DNA from: CAVYVZ01 sp963772065
GTDB lineage: Bacteria; Acidobacteriota; Vicinamibacteria; Vicinamibacterales; UBA2999
Direction: 5' to 3'
Assembly (NCBI GenBank): GCA_963772065.1
Contig: CAVYVZ010000006.1
Span: 186,001-250,000 of the forward strand
DNA length: 64,000 nucleotides
Shown here: piece after piece, positions 10,479 to 19,811 of the stretch
Numbering within the stretch: position 1 is the stretch's first letter
Layout of the letters: each line of letters starts with the position of its first letter
Position numbers and translations under genes: made by a program
Notes under the pieces: generated by a model
What the model saw: the letters and a program-made list of their open reading frames with translations, nothing else
Told to the model about the DNA's origin: nothing
Database searches by the model: none

Positions 10479-11591
10479 CTAGGACGTCTCCGCTCTGACC
10501 GCGGCGATCAGGGCCTTGATGTAGCCGAAGGCGTACGCGAACCCCTGAGCCTGGCCCTCGTCTCCCTCCACGCGCGGAACATGGTCGGGCATCATCATGC
10601 CGTCGTATCCGACCTCCTTGTAGACCCGCATCGCCTTCAGCATGTCGACATCGCCGTCGTCGATGAAGCTCTCGCGGAAGTTGAGGAACCCGCCCTGAAT
10701 GTTGCGGAAGTGCACGTTGAAGATCTTCTTTCGCGAGCCGAAATGACGAATCACGTCGTAGATCTGCTCGCCCGGTTTTTCGAGCATCTCGGACACAGTG
10801 CCCTGGCAGAAGTTGAGGCCGTGATACGGGCTCTCCGCGATCGACACGAACCGCTTCAGGCCGTCGACGGATCCCAGCACCGTCTCGACCCCGCGCCATC
10901 CCTTACCCTTTGGCATGCCTGGGTCCTGGGGATGACAGGCGAGGCGCACCTTGTGCTCGGTCGCGACCGGCACGACGCGCTCGAGGAAGTAAGTGATGCG
11001 CTCCCAATAGAGGTCGGCATTCACCGGGCCGGCGATGGTCAGCGGCGGATCCTGTTTCGCGCCCTCGTAGACGAAGGTGCTCAGGCGCGCGCCCCCACGG
11101 CCACGCGTCGACTCGGTGCGCGGGATGCCGATAAGGGTCATGTTGTATTTGACTGACGGGATTCCCGCCTTCGCGGTGTTGCGGATCATCTGGCAGATGT
11201 CGTCGATCTGACGGTCGCGCTCGGCGCCTGCGAGGAGGATGGCCGGGTTCTCGCTCTTTGAGATCTCGTAGGAGCTCAGCGGGATGGGAATCATGTCGAG
11301 CGTGATGCCGAACGACTCGACGCGTTCGCGCAGCTTGATCAGCGACTCCACCGACCACGCGGCGTCCATCTTCTGGGACGGCAGCCGGCTGCAGATGTTG
11401 TTCACGCCGAAGGCGGCGCACGCGCGCAGGATCGCATCGCTGTCGCCGTGCTGCGTACCGACTTTCATCAGCGCCTTGCCCGCGACGGCGCCGCCGTTCC
11501 GGGCGCTCACCTGCGCGGCGACGATCGTTTCGGCCAATGCGGCTGCAGCGGCGCCGCTCCCCGAATAGCGAACGAAATCCCGACGGTTCAT
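10479..11591 (-). CDS. uxuA: Mannonate dehydratase-like protein with a twin-arginine signal
   Basis: A 370-residue TIM-barrel protein with the UxuA pattern: RLACHPQDPG, GLNFCQGTVSEM, FNVHFRNI, DDGDVDMLKAM and GYDGMMMPDHVP. UxuA dehydrates D-mannonate to 2-keto-3-deoxygluconate (KDG), which kdgK and eda elsewhere in this window would use. The N terminus is a Tat-type signal (NRRDFVRYSGSG followed by an alanine-rich stretch), which is odd for a cytoplasmic sugar-acid enzyme. Either the dehydration happens outside the membrane or the protein is a divergent paralogue. The start is well supported by AGGAGG about seven bases upstream. It is divergent from the PL38-like gene across a 100-base gap. 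Confidence 0.82.
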   Translation of the reverse strand: MNRRDFVRYSGSGAAAAALAETIVAAQVSARNGGAVAGKALMKVGTQHGDSDAILRACAAFGVNNICSRLPSQKMDAAWSVESLIKLRERVESFGITLDMIPIPLSSYEISKSENPAILLAGAERDRQIDDICQMIRNTAKAGIPSVKYNMTLIGIPRTESTRGRGGARLSTFVYEGAKQDPPLTIAGPVNADLYWERITYFLERVVPVATEHKVRLACHPQDPGMPKGKGWRGVETVLGSVDGLKRFVSIAESPYHGLNFCQGTVSEMLEKPGEQIYDVIRHFGSRKKIFNVHFRNIQGGFLNFRESFIDDGDVDMLKAMRVYKEVGYDGMMMPDHVPRVEGDEGQAQGFAYAFGYIKALIAAVRAETS

Positions 11592-11691
11592 CGAGTCCCT
11601 CCTGTTGCCGGCGTCCCGCAGTCTGCCACAATCGCGCTGTAACGCATAGCCGGTTTACTTGACCTGGAGCGTCTGTTATTCATGATGCGGC

Positions 11692-12858
11692 GTGGATATC
11701 GATCGCCGTTCGTTCCTGGCGCTCACCGCGAGCGTGCTCGCGGCCGGCGACACCTTCGGCGACGCCCCCGTTGATGTCGCTCGCATCGATCGGCAGCGCA
11801 TTCTCCGCGCCGCCGGTCGATACCTTCGCGATCAACCGATCACGATTACCGCCGTCCGCAGCCCACGAAGCGCCGGGGACAGTCATGAGTACTTCTCCGA
11901 GGGCGACTACTGGTGGCCGGATCCCGCGAATCCCGAGGGCCCGTACGTCCAGCGGGATGGCCACACGAATCCGGACAATTTCGTGGCACATCGCCACGCG
12001 CTCATTCGCCTGAGCGTCCATGTCCCGGCGCTGACCGCGGCGTGGATGGTGACGCGCGGCAAGCGATACGCGGCGCATGCGGCGCGCCATCTTCGGGCGT
12101 GGTTCATCGACTCTGCGACGAGTATGAGGCCGCATCTACTCTACGCGCAGGCCATCAAGGGACGGGTCACCGGCCGCGGCATCGGCATCATCGACACGCT
12201 CCACCTCGTGGAAGTGGTCCGTGCGATCGAGCGGCTCGAAGCGTCCGCCGCGCTCTCGAAGAGCGAGCGGGACTCGGTGAAGGAGTGGTTCAGCCGGTAC
12301 GTGGACTGGATGACGACACACGAGTACGGGATCGCGGAGCGCGACGCCAAGAACAATCATGGAACGTGCTGGATCGTGCAGGCGGCGGAGTTCGCCCGGC
12401 TGACCGGCCGCGCCGATGTGACAGCGTTCTGCCGCGGGCGGGTCAAGGAAGTCCTCGTGCCGCAGCAGATGGCCTCCGACGGCAGCTTTCCCCTGGAGCT
12501 CGCTCGCACGAAGCCGTACGGCTACTCGCTGTTCAATCTCGACGCGATGGCCACGGCGTGCCAGATCCTCTCCACCGCCAGCGACAATCTGTGGACCTTC
12601 GAGCTGGCTGACGGCCGCGGCATGCGCAAAGCGCTGGCCTTCATGACACCGTTCATCGCGGACAAGACCGCGTGGCCGCACAAGCCCGACGTCATGTATC
12701 ACGACGGCTGGCCGGTGCGGCACGTGAGCCTGCTCTTCGGAGGCCTGGCGCTGAACCGGCCCGACTACATCGCGCTCTGGCGCCAGCTGGACCCTGATCC
12801 CACGATCGACGAGATCATTCGCAACCACCCGATCCGCCAGCCGCTTCTGTGGGTGTGA
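11692..12858 (+). CDS. Exported alginate-lyase-family (PL38-like) polysaccharide lyase
   Basis: A 388-residue protein with a short RR signal (DIDRRSFLALTASVLAAG) and the alginate-lyase-superfamily alpha/alpha toroid pattern. Characteristic stretches are YFSEGDYWWPDP, RDGHTNPDNF, LLYAQAIKGRVTGRGIG, NNHGTCWIVQAAEFARLTG and FPLELARTKPYGYSLFNLDA. Such enzymes cleave uronic-acid polysaccharides by beta-elimination; PL38 members known to me act on glucuronan or alginate. The 4,5-unsaturated uronates it would release match the KdgF/KduI/KduD-type genes downstream. The GTG start is used because the nearby ATGs at 11682 and 11685 are out of frame. The upstream gap (11592-11691) shows no convincing promoter. 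Confidence 0.8.
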   Translation: MDIDRRSFLALTASVLAAGDTFGDAPVDVARIDRQRILRAAGRYLRDQPITITAVRSPRSAGDSHEYFSEGDYWWPDPANPEGPYVQRDGHTNPDNFVAHRHALIRLSVHVPALTAAWMVTRGKRYAAHAARHLRAWFIDSATSMRPHLLYAQAIKGRVTGRGIGIIDTLHLVEVVRAIERLEASAALSKSERDSVKEWFSRYVDWMTTHEYGIAERDAKNNHGTCWIVQAAEFARLTGRADVTAFCRGRVKEVLVPQQMASDGSFPLELARTKPYGYSLFNLDAMATACQILSTASDNLWTFELADGRGMRKALAFMTPFIADKTAWPHKPDVMYHDGWPVRHVSLLFGGLALNRPDYIALWRQLDPDPTIDEIIRNHPIRQPLLWV

Positions 12859-12863
12859 CGGGG

Positions 12864-13442
12864 TCAGCCGGCGCGCGATTTCAGATCGTCCGCAATGGAG
12901 GCGAGCAGCTTCTTCTCCTCCGCGGACACGCGGCCGATGCCGAAGACGCCGCCCGACGCGGCGGCAATGCGTTCGCAGTACTCGACGAGCTCGTCGGCTG
13001 AGAGATCGGACGTCTCCGGCGATCGCGAATCGAGCATCGCGCGAATCAGGCGTCCCGCGCGCGTGAAGACCGACTCGTCGGGTTGACGGGTCATCCAGGC
13101 GGTGAGCTGCCGGTCCGCCTCGCTGCCTTCCGGGATGCCGCGGCTGCGGGCCAGGCGCACGAGCAGGTCGCGCTCGGCGCCGGTAATCCCGCCCTCGGCC
13201 CAGGCCATCCGCAGCACAGGCACCAACGGAAGAAGGCTGACGGTGTCGGGCGTGAAGCCAAGCGTTTTGAGCTCCTGAAGCAGCGCCGGGTTGTCGACGC
13301 CAATCTTCTTCGCCATCTCCTGCCGATCCTGCTCGGTCGCGGAGGCCTGGCGCATCTTCTCGATCAGCTCGCGATCCTTCTTGCGGAAGTAATCGTCTTC
13401 GAGCGAGCGGCCGCGCTCGCGGATCATGTCCTTGTCAGGCAT
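12864..13442 (-). CDS. TerB-like helical protein of unknown function
   Basis: A 192-residue cytoplasmic, charged, mostly helical protein. The middle (LLPLVPVLRMAWAEGGITGAERDLLVRLARSRG) has the acidic, EF-like helical pattern of TerB/DjlA N-terminal domains, and a second similar segment follows (VSAEEKKLLASIADDL). No catalytic motif is visible. It is separated by 135 bases from the TonB receptor upstream on the same strand and may be cotranscribed or independent. Functional assignment is not possible. Confidence 0.6.
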   Translation of the reverse strand: MPDKDMIRERGRSLEDDYFRKKDRELIEKMRQASATEQDRQEMAKKIGVDNPALLQELKTLGFTPDTVSLLPLVPVLRMAWAEGGITGAERDLLVRLARSRGIPEGSEADRQLTAWMTRQPDESVFTRAGRLIRAMLDSRSPETSDLSADELVEYCERIAAASGGVFGIGRVSAEEKKLLASIADDLKSRAG

Positions 13443-13577
13443 CCAGGAATCCTAGCATCACAGCGAATCTGGAATCAGGAATCAGGGATCAGGGATCACG
13501 GCTGTCTCAGGAAACTGGGAATCAGGGACCAGGACCCTAGGACGGCCCTGCTCCCTGCATCCTGATTTCTGTTCCCG
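13443..13577. repeat. Intergenic region with four tandem 7-bp repeats and imperfect inverted copies
   Basis: Positions 13471-13498 are four consecutive heptads: GGAATCA, GGAATCA, GGGATCA, GGGATCA. Further on, CAGGGACCAGG (13522-13532) faces CCTGCTCCCTG (13547-13557) and ATCCTGATT as an imperfect inverted repeat. The region lies between the TonB-receptor stop and the TerB-like gene. It could fold in the transcript and act as a loose terminator, but has no T-run. Confidence 0.75.
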
Positions 13578-16500
13578 TCAGAACGTGAGCCGCACGCCGA
13601 GCTGCACCTGACGCGGCGGCGCGGTGGCGTTGACGAACCCGAACCCCGAGTTCTGCAGGTTGCCTTCCGGATTGCGGAAGCTCACGCGATCGAACAGGTT
13701 GAAAACGTCCGCCTGAAACTGCAGCCGCGTGTCGCCGATGATGCGGAAGCCCTTCCGGAACGAAACGTCCCACACGTGAAGCCCGTGACCGCGGAACTCA
13801 CCGCGGCCCGTGTTTCCGCGCCGATCCTCGGGTGAGGCCGAAAACGCCGCGATGTTGAGCCATCGAACTCGTCCGTCCGGCTGCACGCGCTCAGATTCGG
13901 GCGCGAACGGCTCGCCATTCAAATCGGCGCGCCTGACGCCGATGGAGGTCGGGCCCGTCACCGTGAACGGCTGGCCAGACTGGAACCGTGCGATGCCGCT
14001 GACTTCCCAGCCGCCAAGCACGCGCCCGACGATGCCCTGCTCGTCGCGGAAGATCGGCAGCTGCCATGTCCACGTTCCAACGAGGATATGCGGGCGATCG
14101 AAATCGCTCGGACCGTAGTTGAACGACCTGTTCTGGTAGTCCTCCGAGTTGTCGCCGTTGCCGCTCGCGTCGTCGCGGGCGCGGCTGAGCGTGTAGTTCA
14201 GCGTCCAGCGGAGCGCGCCTTTGCGGCGCGAGAGGAACAGCTGCAGCGCGTGGTAGTCGGATTCCGCGTCGGAGAGGCGCAGACGGATCGCGGAGTAGCC
14301 ACGATACGGGCGCAGGAAGTTGTTGTTGGCGCGCTGTGCCGCCGGAAGCGCCGCGTTCGCCGCGGCATCCGCGAGCGACGGCTGATTGATGTCCGGCTGC
14401 CGCAGCAGGTTCTGGCCCTTGCTCCCCACGTAGCCGACTTCCCCGAAGATGCCCCAGCGCAGCTCCTTCTGAAGGGTCATGCTCCAGGTCCACGATTTCG
14501 GCACTTTCAGGTCCGGATCGATCGAACCGATCTCGGCGATCGGCGCGAGCGCCGGTACGGCGCCCCCTCCCGGTGCCGCAAGGTTGCCGTTCTCGTACTC
14601 CGAGCTGAGCGAATACGGCGGGTTGGTGATGATCGCCGGCGCGCCGAAATAGAGGTTTCCTTCCGGACGGTCATAGAAAAGACCCACGCCGCCGCGGATC
14701 GCCATGTCGCTCTCGTTGGTCGGCGTCCAGGCAAAGCTGAAGCGCGGCGCGAGCAGGTGCTGCGCATCGTAGAAGCCGCGCGGCGCTCCGTCGGGCACGG
14801 CGAGCACCAGCGGGCTGTTGCCGATCGGCACGCGGCCCAGTTCTTCCTCGGGAACCCCATCGCCCGCTCGGACCATTCCGTTGTACCGATCACCCACGCC
14901 AGGCACGAGCGTGCCGTTGCGGTTCACGGTCACGGCACGCGCCGGGTCGTACCGCGAGGGCACGAAGCTCGCCATGTTGTTCGACTGCGTGTAGATCGGC
15001 TGGTGCCACGTGTAGCGGAATCCAGCCTCGATGCTGACGTTCCGTGACAGGCGCCAGTTGTCGGACATGAAGCCCTCGGCCTGCCAGAAGCGGAACAGCC
15101 CGATCTGATCGAGCTGCGCTTCGCGGTACGTGCGGAAGTTCCCGAGCAACGCGTCTGCGAAACCGTTGCCCGTAGATTGCGGATTCCCCGAGGGGTTGAA
15201 CGACACGAATCCCGCGTAGTTCGATCGGCTGTTCTGGTCCTTGCGATTCCGGATCGCCATGCCTCCGAACTTCAGCGTGTGCGCGCCCTTCAGCCACGTG
15301 AAGTTGTCCATGGCCGAAATGTCGGTGGTCGGAGAGATCAAAGACTGCTGGGCGCCGCGGAACGTCGCGTAGCCGGCCACATCGACGTCCGGAATGCTGT
15401 TCTCGAAGCGTCCGCCGCCGCTGAACAGCTGCGGGAATGCGAATCCATACGTGTCGCGTTCCCAGGCCTCGCCGAGCGGCGGGATGCGCTGCCCGTTCCA
15501 CGATGCGTTCGCCTTGAACTCGTTCACCATGTTCGAGCCGAGCGTCCAGTTGTGCGCCCACCATGTAGTTCCGGCCCGGGCGCTTGCGGTTCGTCGGAAT
15601 CGTCGGCAACTGCGACGTGATGAAGGTCCCGTACGGGTCGACGAGGTCGTAGTTGTCGCGGATCAGCCGTACCGTGTACCGCTGGGCGGCTCCGGCCATC
15701 CAGTCCAACCGCAGGAGATCCTGCCGGAAGTCGAACGGATTGTCCGCCTGGAACAGCGAGTTGTTCGAGCGGGCGGCGTCCTCGTAGAAGGCGGCCTGCT
15801 GCTCCATCGCCGTGTAAACGGCCGCCACCGCGCGCCCGTCGGGGGTGATTCGGCTTGCCGGAATGATGTTGCCCGGAAACGGCTGCCCGGTGAGCGGGTC
15901 GCGCAACACCGTGGCGACCGCGCTGAAGTCGCCTTGCCGCATCGCGCGCGTCGGCATGGTGCGCTGGGTCGGATTGGTCGACCGGCGGATGTAGCGCCAC
16001 TCCTCGCCGGCGAAGAAGAACAGCTTCCCTTTGACGATCGGACCGCCGAGGCTTCCGCCAAAGTTGTTGTACTTCAGCGGCGCCTTGGCGACGTTCTGCA
16101 CTTTCGCGAAGTACGTGTTCCCATCCAATCCGTCGTTGCGGTGGTATTCGAAGAGGCTTCCCGTCAGATCGTTGCTGCCGCTGCGCGTCACGACGTTGAT
16201 CGCGGCGCCCGAGTTGCGGCCGTACTCAGCCGAGAAGTTCGACGTCTTGATGTTGACTTCCTCGATGAAGTCGATGCCGACGTTGCTGATCTGGCTGTTG
16301 TTGCTCCCGGAATCCATGTTGAAGCCGCCATCGACCGTCAGCAGGCTGGCGTTGTTGCGGCTCCCGTTCACCGACGTCGCAATGCTCAAGCCGGTCATGA
16401 TGTTGAGGGCGTCGTCGTTGAGGAGCGGCGAACCGGGAATCAGTGACGCCAGCTGCATGTAGTTGCGCCCGTTCAGCGCGAGGTTCTGCACCTGCTCGCG

Positions 16501-16929
16501 ATCGATCACCCGCGCGACCTCGCCGGAGACGGTGTTGACCGTTTCGCCGGCGGCGGACACCACCGTCACGACTTCCTCGACGGCGCCAACGGACAGGGCG
16601 AAGTCGACCGTCACGCGGCCGTCGGCGACGAGGTTGTAGCCGCTCTTGACCTCTTTCTTGAAGCCTGGCAGTTCGCTGGTCACGGTGTAGCTTCCGATCG
16701 GCAGCGACACGATCACGTACGCGCCGCGCTCGTCGGTAATTGCACTCTGCGTGTACCCGATCCGCGTCTCGGTCACGGTGACGGTGACGCCTGGCAGGAC
16801 GCCACCTGACGAGTCCGCGACGGTGCCGGAAATACGGCCGGTGTTGCTCTGGGCCGCGGCGCTCGCGCCGCCAATCAGCGTGGCGAGCAGACAGAGCCAC
16901 GCCGCCGAACGATAAAGACTGCTAGTCAT
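13578..16929 (-). CDS. TonB-dependent receptor with carboxypeptidase-regulatory domain, Oar-like (apparent +1 frameshift)
   Basis: About 1,116 residues if one base is removed. Signal peptide, then a carboxypeptidase-regulatory domain (RISGTVADSSGGVLPGVTVTV), plug (YGRNSGAAINVVTRSGSN; GGSLGGPIVKGKLFFF) and a long outer-membrane barrel ending in VQLGVRLTF. The frame breaks near 15557-15562. The upstream frame reads RPGRNYMV and the downstream one HNWTLGSNMVNEF. Deleting one C there (plus strand) joins them. The start at 16929 is preferred over 16962 because it follows AGGAG, begins the signal peptide directly and avoids overlapping the fucosidase. It lies 19 bases after the GH29 gene, so it is probably the glycan importer of the locus. 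No SusD homologue is present. Confidence 0.85.
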
Positions 16930-16948
16930 CTCCCTGCTCCTGTCGCTA

Positions 16949-18337
16949 TCAAGGTGTTTCAATACGATCGCCCGAGACTTCGACGACGACGACGGTTGCC
17001 ATGGGATCGAGAATCGGTCGCTCGATGACGAGGAACGCCTTCCCGTTCTCCCTCTTGAGCTCGACGGGAGCCCCGTCAGCGAGGCGGTACGCGCGCTTCA
17101 CCGTGTTCTTCATTGCCGGGATTTCGAACGGCGCGCGCGGTTCGTCGAAAAACGTGAAGTACAGCTTCCCGGGCTTCGCGGTCACGCGCCACTGTGTCTG
17201 TTGAAGAAAGAGCGGATTGCCGCGCACGTCTTTCGCGCCGCTGGAGCTGAGCTCGCCGAGCTCGGCGCCGAACGGGGACTGGCCCGCTCCGTAGACGGCC
17301 TCGCCGTTCACCTTCAGCCAGTCCCCGACGTGACGAAGCGCGTCCTGGCTGGCAGGGGGGATGACGCCGTCGGCCATGGGGCCGACGTTCAGCAGGTAGT
17401 TACCGCCCTTGCTGACGATGTCGATCAGCTTGAAGGTGATGAGACCGGGTGACTTCCAGTCCTTGTCGTAGGTCTTGTACCCCCACGTGTGATTGATCGT
17501 GGCGGGCACTTCCCACGCGGTCTTCTGGACCTCGGCGGGGATCACGTTGTCGCCCGTGCTCACATAATCACCCTCGACGCCCAATCGGCCGTCGATGAGC
17601 GTCCTGGGCTGCAGGGAACGAACGATGTCGACAAAGCGCTGTCCCCGCTCCTTCGTCATCAACCGCGGCGTGTCGAACCAGATCAGCGCCACCGGACCAT
17701 AGCTGGTGAGGAGCTCGCGGACCTGCGGTTCGGCTTTTTCGCGAAGGTATTTGTCGTAGGCGCCGCTCTTGTCCTTCGTGTCGTCGGGGGGAAAGTCCCA
17801 CTCGTTGCCCGCGCCGCCGGGCTCGTGCCAATCCTGCGCCTGCGAATAGTAGAAGCCGAGCCGCATCCCCTGCTTCGCGCACGCCGCGGCGAGCTCCTTC
17901 AGGACGTCACGCTTGAACGGCGTCGCCTCGACGACGTCGAAGGAACTGACCTTCGAGTCGAACAGCGCAAACCCATCGTGATGCTTGGAGGTGATGACGA
18001 TGTACTTCATGCCCGCGTCCTTCGCCAGCCGCACCCACGCGTCCGCGTCGAACTTGACCGGGTTGAACTGCTTCGCGAGCTGCTCGTAGTCGCGCACCGG
18101 AATCCGCGCGCGGTTCATGATCCACTCGCCGATGCCCGGAATGCGCTTCCCCTTCCACTCGCCCGCGGGAATGGCGTACAGGCCCCAATGGATGAAGAGC
18201 CCGTACTTCGCCTCGTGGAACCACGCGAGACGCTCGCGCCGCGCGGCGTCCTCGGCCTGGCCCGCCGCGATCGACGACGCGGCCGCCATCGCAGCCGCGA
18301 GACAGAGTGCTCCCGCGACGATGCGCTGCTTCCACAT
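16949..18337 (-). CDS. Secreted GH29 alpha-L-fucosidase
   Basis: A 462-residue protein with a signal peptide (about 25 residues, ending SIAAGQ). The GH29 barrel shows WFHEAKYGLFIHWGLYAIPAG, YIVITSKHHDGFALFDSK, LGFYYSQAQDWHEP and the nucleophile Asp in ALIWFDTP (about residue 222). GH29 enzymes are retaining exo-fucosidases, complementary to the inverting GH95 enzyme at 5883-8234. The C-terminal part has a beta-rich domain typical of the family. It is flanked at 8 and 19 bases by the winged-helix gene and the TonB receptor, so it belongs to the long minus-strand array. Confidence 0.93.
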   Translation of the reverse strand: MWKQRIVAGALCLAAAMAAASSIAAGQAEDAARRERLAWFHEAKYGLFIHWGLYAIPAGEWKGKRIPGIGEWIMNRARIPVRDYEQLAKQFNPVKFDADAWVRLAKDAGMKYIVITSKHHDGFALFDSKVSSFDVVEATPFKRDVLKELAAACAKQGMRLGFYYSQAQDWHEPGGAGNEWDFPPDDTKDKSGAYDKYLREKAEPQVRELLTSYGPVALIWFDTPRLMTKERGQRFVDIVRSLQPRTLIDGRLGVEGDYVSTGDNVIPAEVQKTAWEVPATINHTWGYKTYDKDWKSPGLITFKLIDIVSKGGNYLLNVGPMADGVIPPASQDALRHVGDWLKVNGEAVYGAGQSPFGAELGELSSSGAKDVRGNPLFLQQTQWRVTAKPGKLYFTFFDEPRAPFEIPAMKNTVKRAYRLADGAPVELKRENGKAFLVIERPILDPMATVVVVEVSGDRIETP

Positions 18338-18345
18338 GACGCCTC

Positions 18346-18747
18346 CTACGCGGCCGGGTTGGCGGCCGGCGCCTCGACGGCGTCTGTGCGCTCCGCGGGC
18401 GCCTCCGTGGCGACGTACCGCGGCACGTAGCTGCCCTTCGGCACTTCGATGCGGATGCGGGCGTCGGTGAGCTCGTTCGCGTACACCGACTCCAGCTTCT
18501 GCCGGAGCGCATAGGCCCGCCGGCGTACGCTCGAGTCGCTGTCGGTCGAGTACGCCGCGGGCCGGCCCATCGCCTCGACGGCGATCAGATACTCGTGCAG
18601 CGCTGCGCCGCGGCCTGCGATTTCCATCTCGCAGATGTAGCGCAGGAAGTTGCGCACCTGACTGGCGCGGGTGAAAGTGGCGCTCTGAAGAACCTGCTCC
18701 AGGGCGGCGCGCTTCTCGACGTCACGAAACTGCGGTGTCGTATTCAT
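18346..18747 (-). CDS. Stand-alone winged-helix-like DNA-binding module
   Basis: A 133-residue protein. The pattern LEQVLQSATFTRASQVRNFLRYI, then LHEYLIAVEAMGRPAAY, DSSVRRRAYALRQKLESVY and IRIEVPKGSYVPRY is known to me as an N-terminal domain of large acidobacterial proteins that carry TPR or adenylate-cyclase parts. Here it stands alone, with only an alanine-rich tail after it. It sits between kdgK and the GH29 gene with gaps of 14 and 8 bases. It may regulate the locus. DNA binding is inferred from the RRRAYALRQKL helix and the PKGSYVPRY wing, not shown. Confidence 0.7.
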   Translation of the reverse strand: MNTTPQFRDVEKRAALEQVLQSATFTRASQVRNFLRYICEMEIAGRGAALHEYLIAVEAMGRPAAYSTDSDSSVRRRAYALRQKLESVYANELTDARIRIEVPKGSYVPRYVATEAPAERTDAVEAPAANPAA

Positions 18748-18761
18748 AGCTGCTCCCAGGG

Positions 18762-19790
18762 TTACCGATTCACGCGGCCGCTGGCGTCGCCGGCGGCAAG
18801 TCGATCGACTTCGTCCACGGACATCCGATTGAAATCTCCCGGTATGGTCTGCTTGAGGGCGCTGGCGGCCACGGCAAAGCGCAACGAGGCCGCGGGGTCG
18901 CGGCCCGTCAGCAGGCCGAAAATCAGGCCACCGGCGAAACTGTCGCCGCCGCCGACACGGTCCACGATTCGAACGTCGTACCGCTGGCTGCGGTGAAACG
19001 CGCCGGATGCGGCGTCGTAGAGCACCGCGCTCCAGCCGTTGTCGCTCGCCGACACGCTCTCGCGGAGCGTGACCGCCACCTGCTTCGCGCCGAGGTCGTT
19101 CGCGACCTGCGTGGCGGCCGTGCGGTAGCCCTCGACGTCGAGCTCGCCGGCGGTGACGTTCGCGTGCGGGACCGTGACGCCGAGCGACGCCTGCAAGTCT
19201 TCTTCGTTGGCGATGAGGAGGTCGGTCATCGACGCCAGCGGCCGCATGGTCTTCTGCGCCTCGGCCTCGGACCAGAGCTTCTTGCGGAAGTTGAGGTCGA
19301 GGCTCACGCGGGCTCCCGCCGCCTTGGCGGCCTCGATCGCTTCGCGCGTGCAGGCGGCCGCCGACGCACCGAGGGCCGGCGTAATCCCCGTACAGTGGAA
19401 CCACGACGCGCCCGCAAAGACCTTGGCCCAGTCGACGGTGCCGGGCTTCATCTCGCTGATCGCGGAGCGTGCCCGGTCGTAGATGACGGTGGAGGCGCGC
19501 TGACTCGCGCCCGTTTCCACGAAGTAGACGCCGACCCGATCGCCGCCGCGCACGATGTGCTCGACGCGGACGCCTTCCGCACGGAGCGCCTTCACCGCGG
19601 CCTCGCCGATCGCATGCGCCGGCAGCCGCGTCACGTAGTGGCTTTCCAGCCCGAACTGCGCGAGGCTCACCGCGACGTTGGCCTCACCGCCTCCCCACGT
19701 CGCCTGGAACACGGGCGACTGCAGAAAGCGCTCGTACCCGGGCGGGTTGAGCCGCAGCATGATCTCGCCGAAGCACACGGTCTTGGCCAT
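18762..19790 (-). CDS. kdgK: 2-keto-3-deoxygluconate kinase (PfkB family)
   Basis: A 342-residue ribokinase-fold protein starting TVCFGEIMLRLNPPGYERFLQS, a typical KDG kinase N terminus. It has the Gly-rich sugar site WGGGEANVAVSLAQFG and the PfkB signature DRVGGGDSFAGGLIFGL with the catalytic Asp. It phosphorylates KDG to KDPG, which the next gene upstream (eda) splits. It lies 21 bases from eda and 14 bases before the winged-helix gene in the same orientation. Other PfkB sugar kinases are possible, but the context fits KDG. Confidence 0.9.
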   Translation of the reverse strand: MAKTVCFGEIMLRLNPPGYERFLQSPVFQATWGGGEANVAVSLAQFGLESHYVTRLPAHAIGEAAVKALRAEGVRVEHIVRGGDRVGVYFVETGASQRASTVIYDRARSAISEMKPGTVDWAKVFAGASWFHCTGITPALGASAAACTREAIEAAKAAGARVSLDLNFRKKLWSEAEAQKTMRPLASMTDLLIANEEDLQASLGVTVPHANVTAGELDVEGYRTAATQVANDLGAKQVAVTLRESVSASDNGWSAVLYDAASGAFHRSQRYDVRIVDRVGGGDSFAGGLIFGLLTGRDPAASLRFAVAASALKQTIPGDFNRMSVDEVDRLAAGDASGRVNR

Positions 19791-19811
19791 CTTGGCTCTG
19801 AACTCTCCGCT

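Noticed and set aside
9659..10498. Long open frame opposite the cytochrome-like gene
   Set aside because: Arginine/histidine-rich, no recognisable motif, fully antisense to a gene with a signal peptide and haem motif. Long antisense frames are common at this GC content.
13578..15530. Separate 650-residue protein
   Set aside because: It is the C-terminal barrel of the TonB receptor, separated only by the +1 shift near 15557-15562; it has no start signal of its own.
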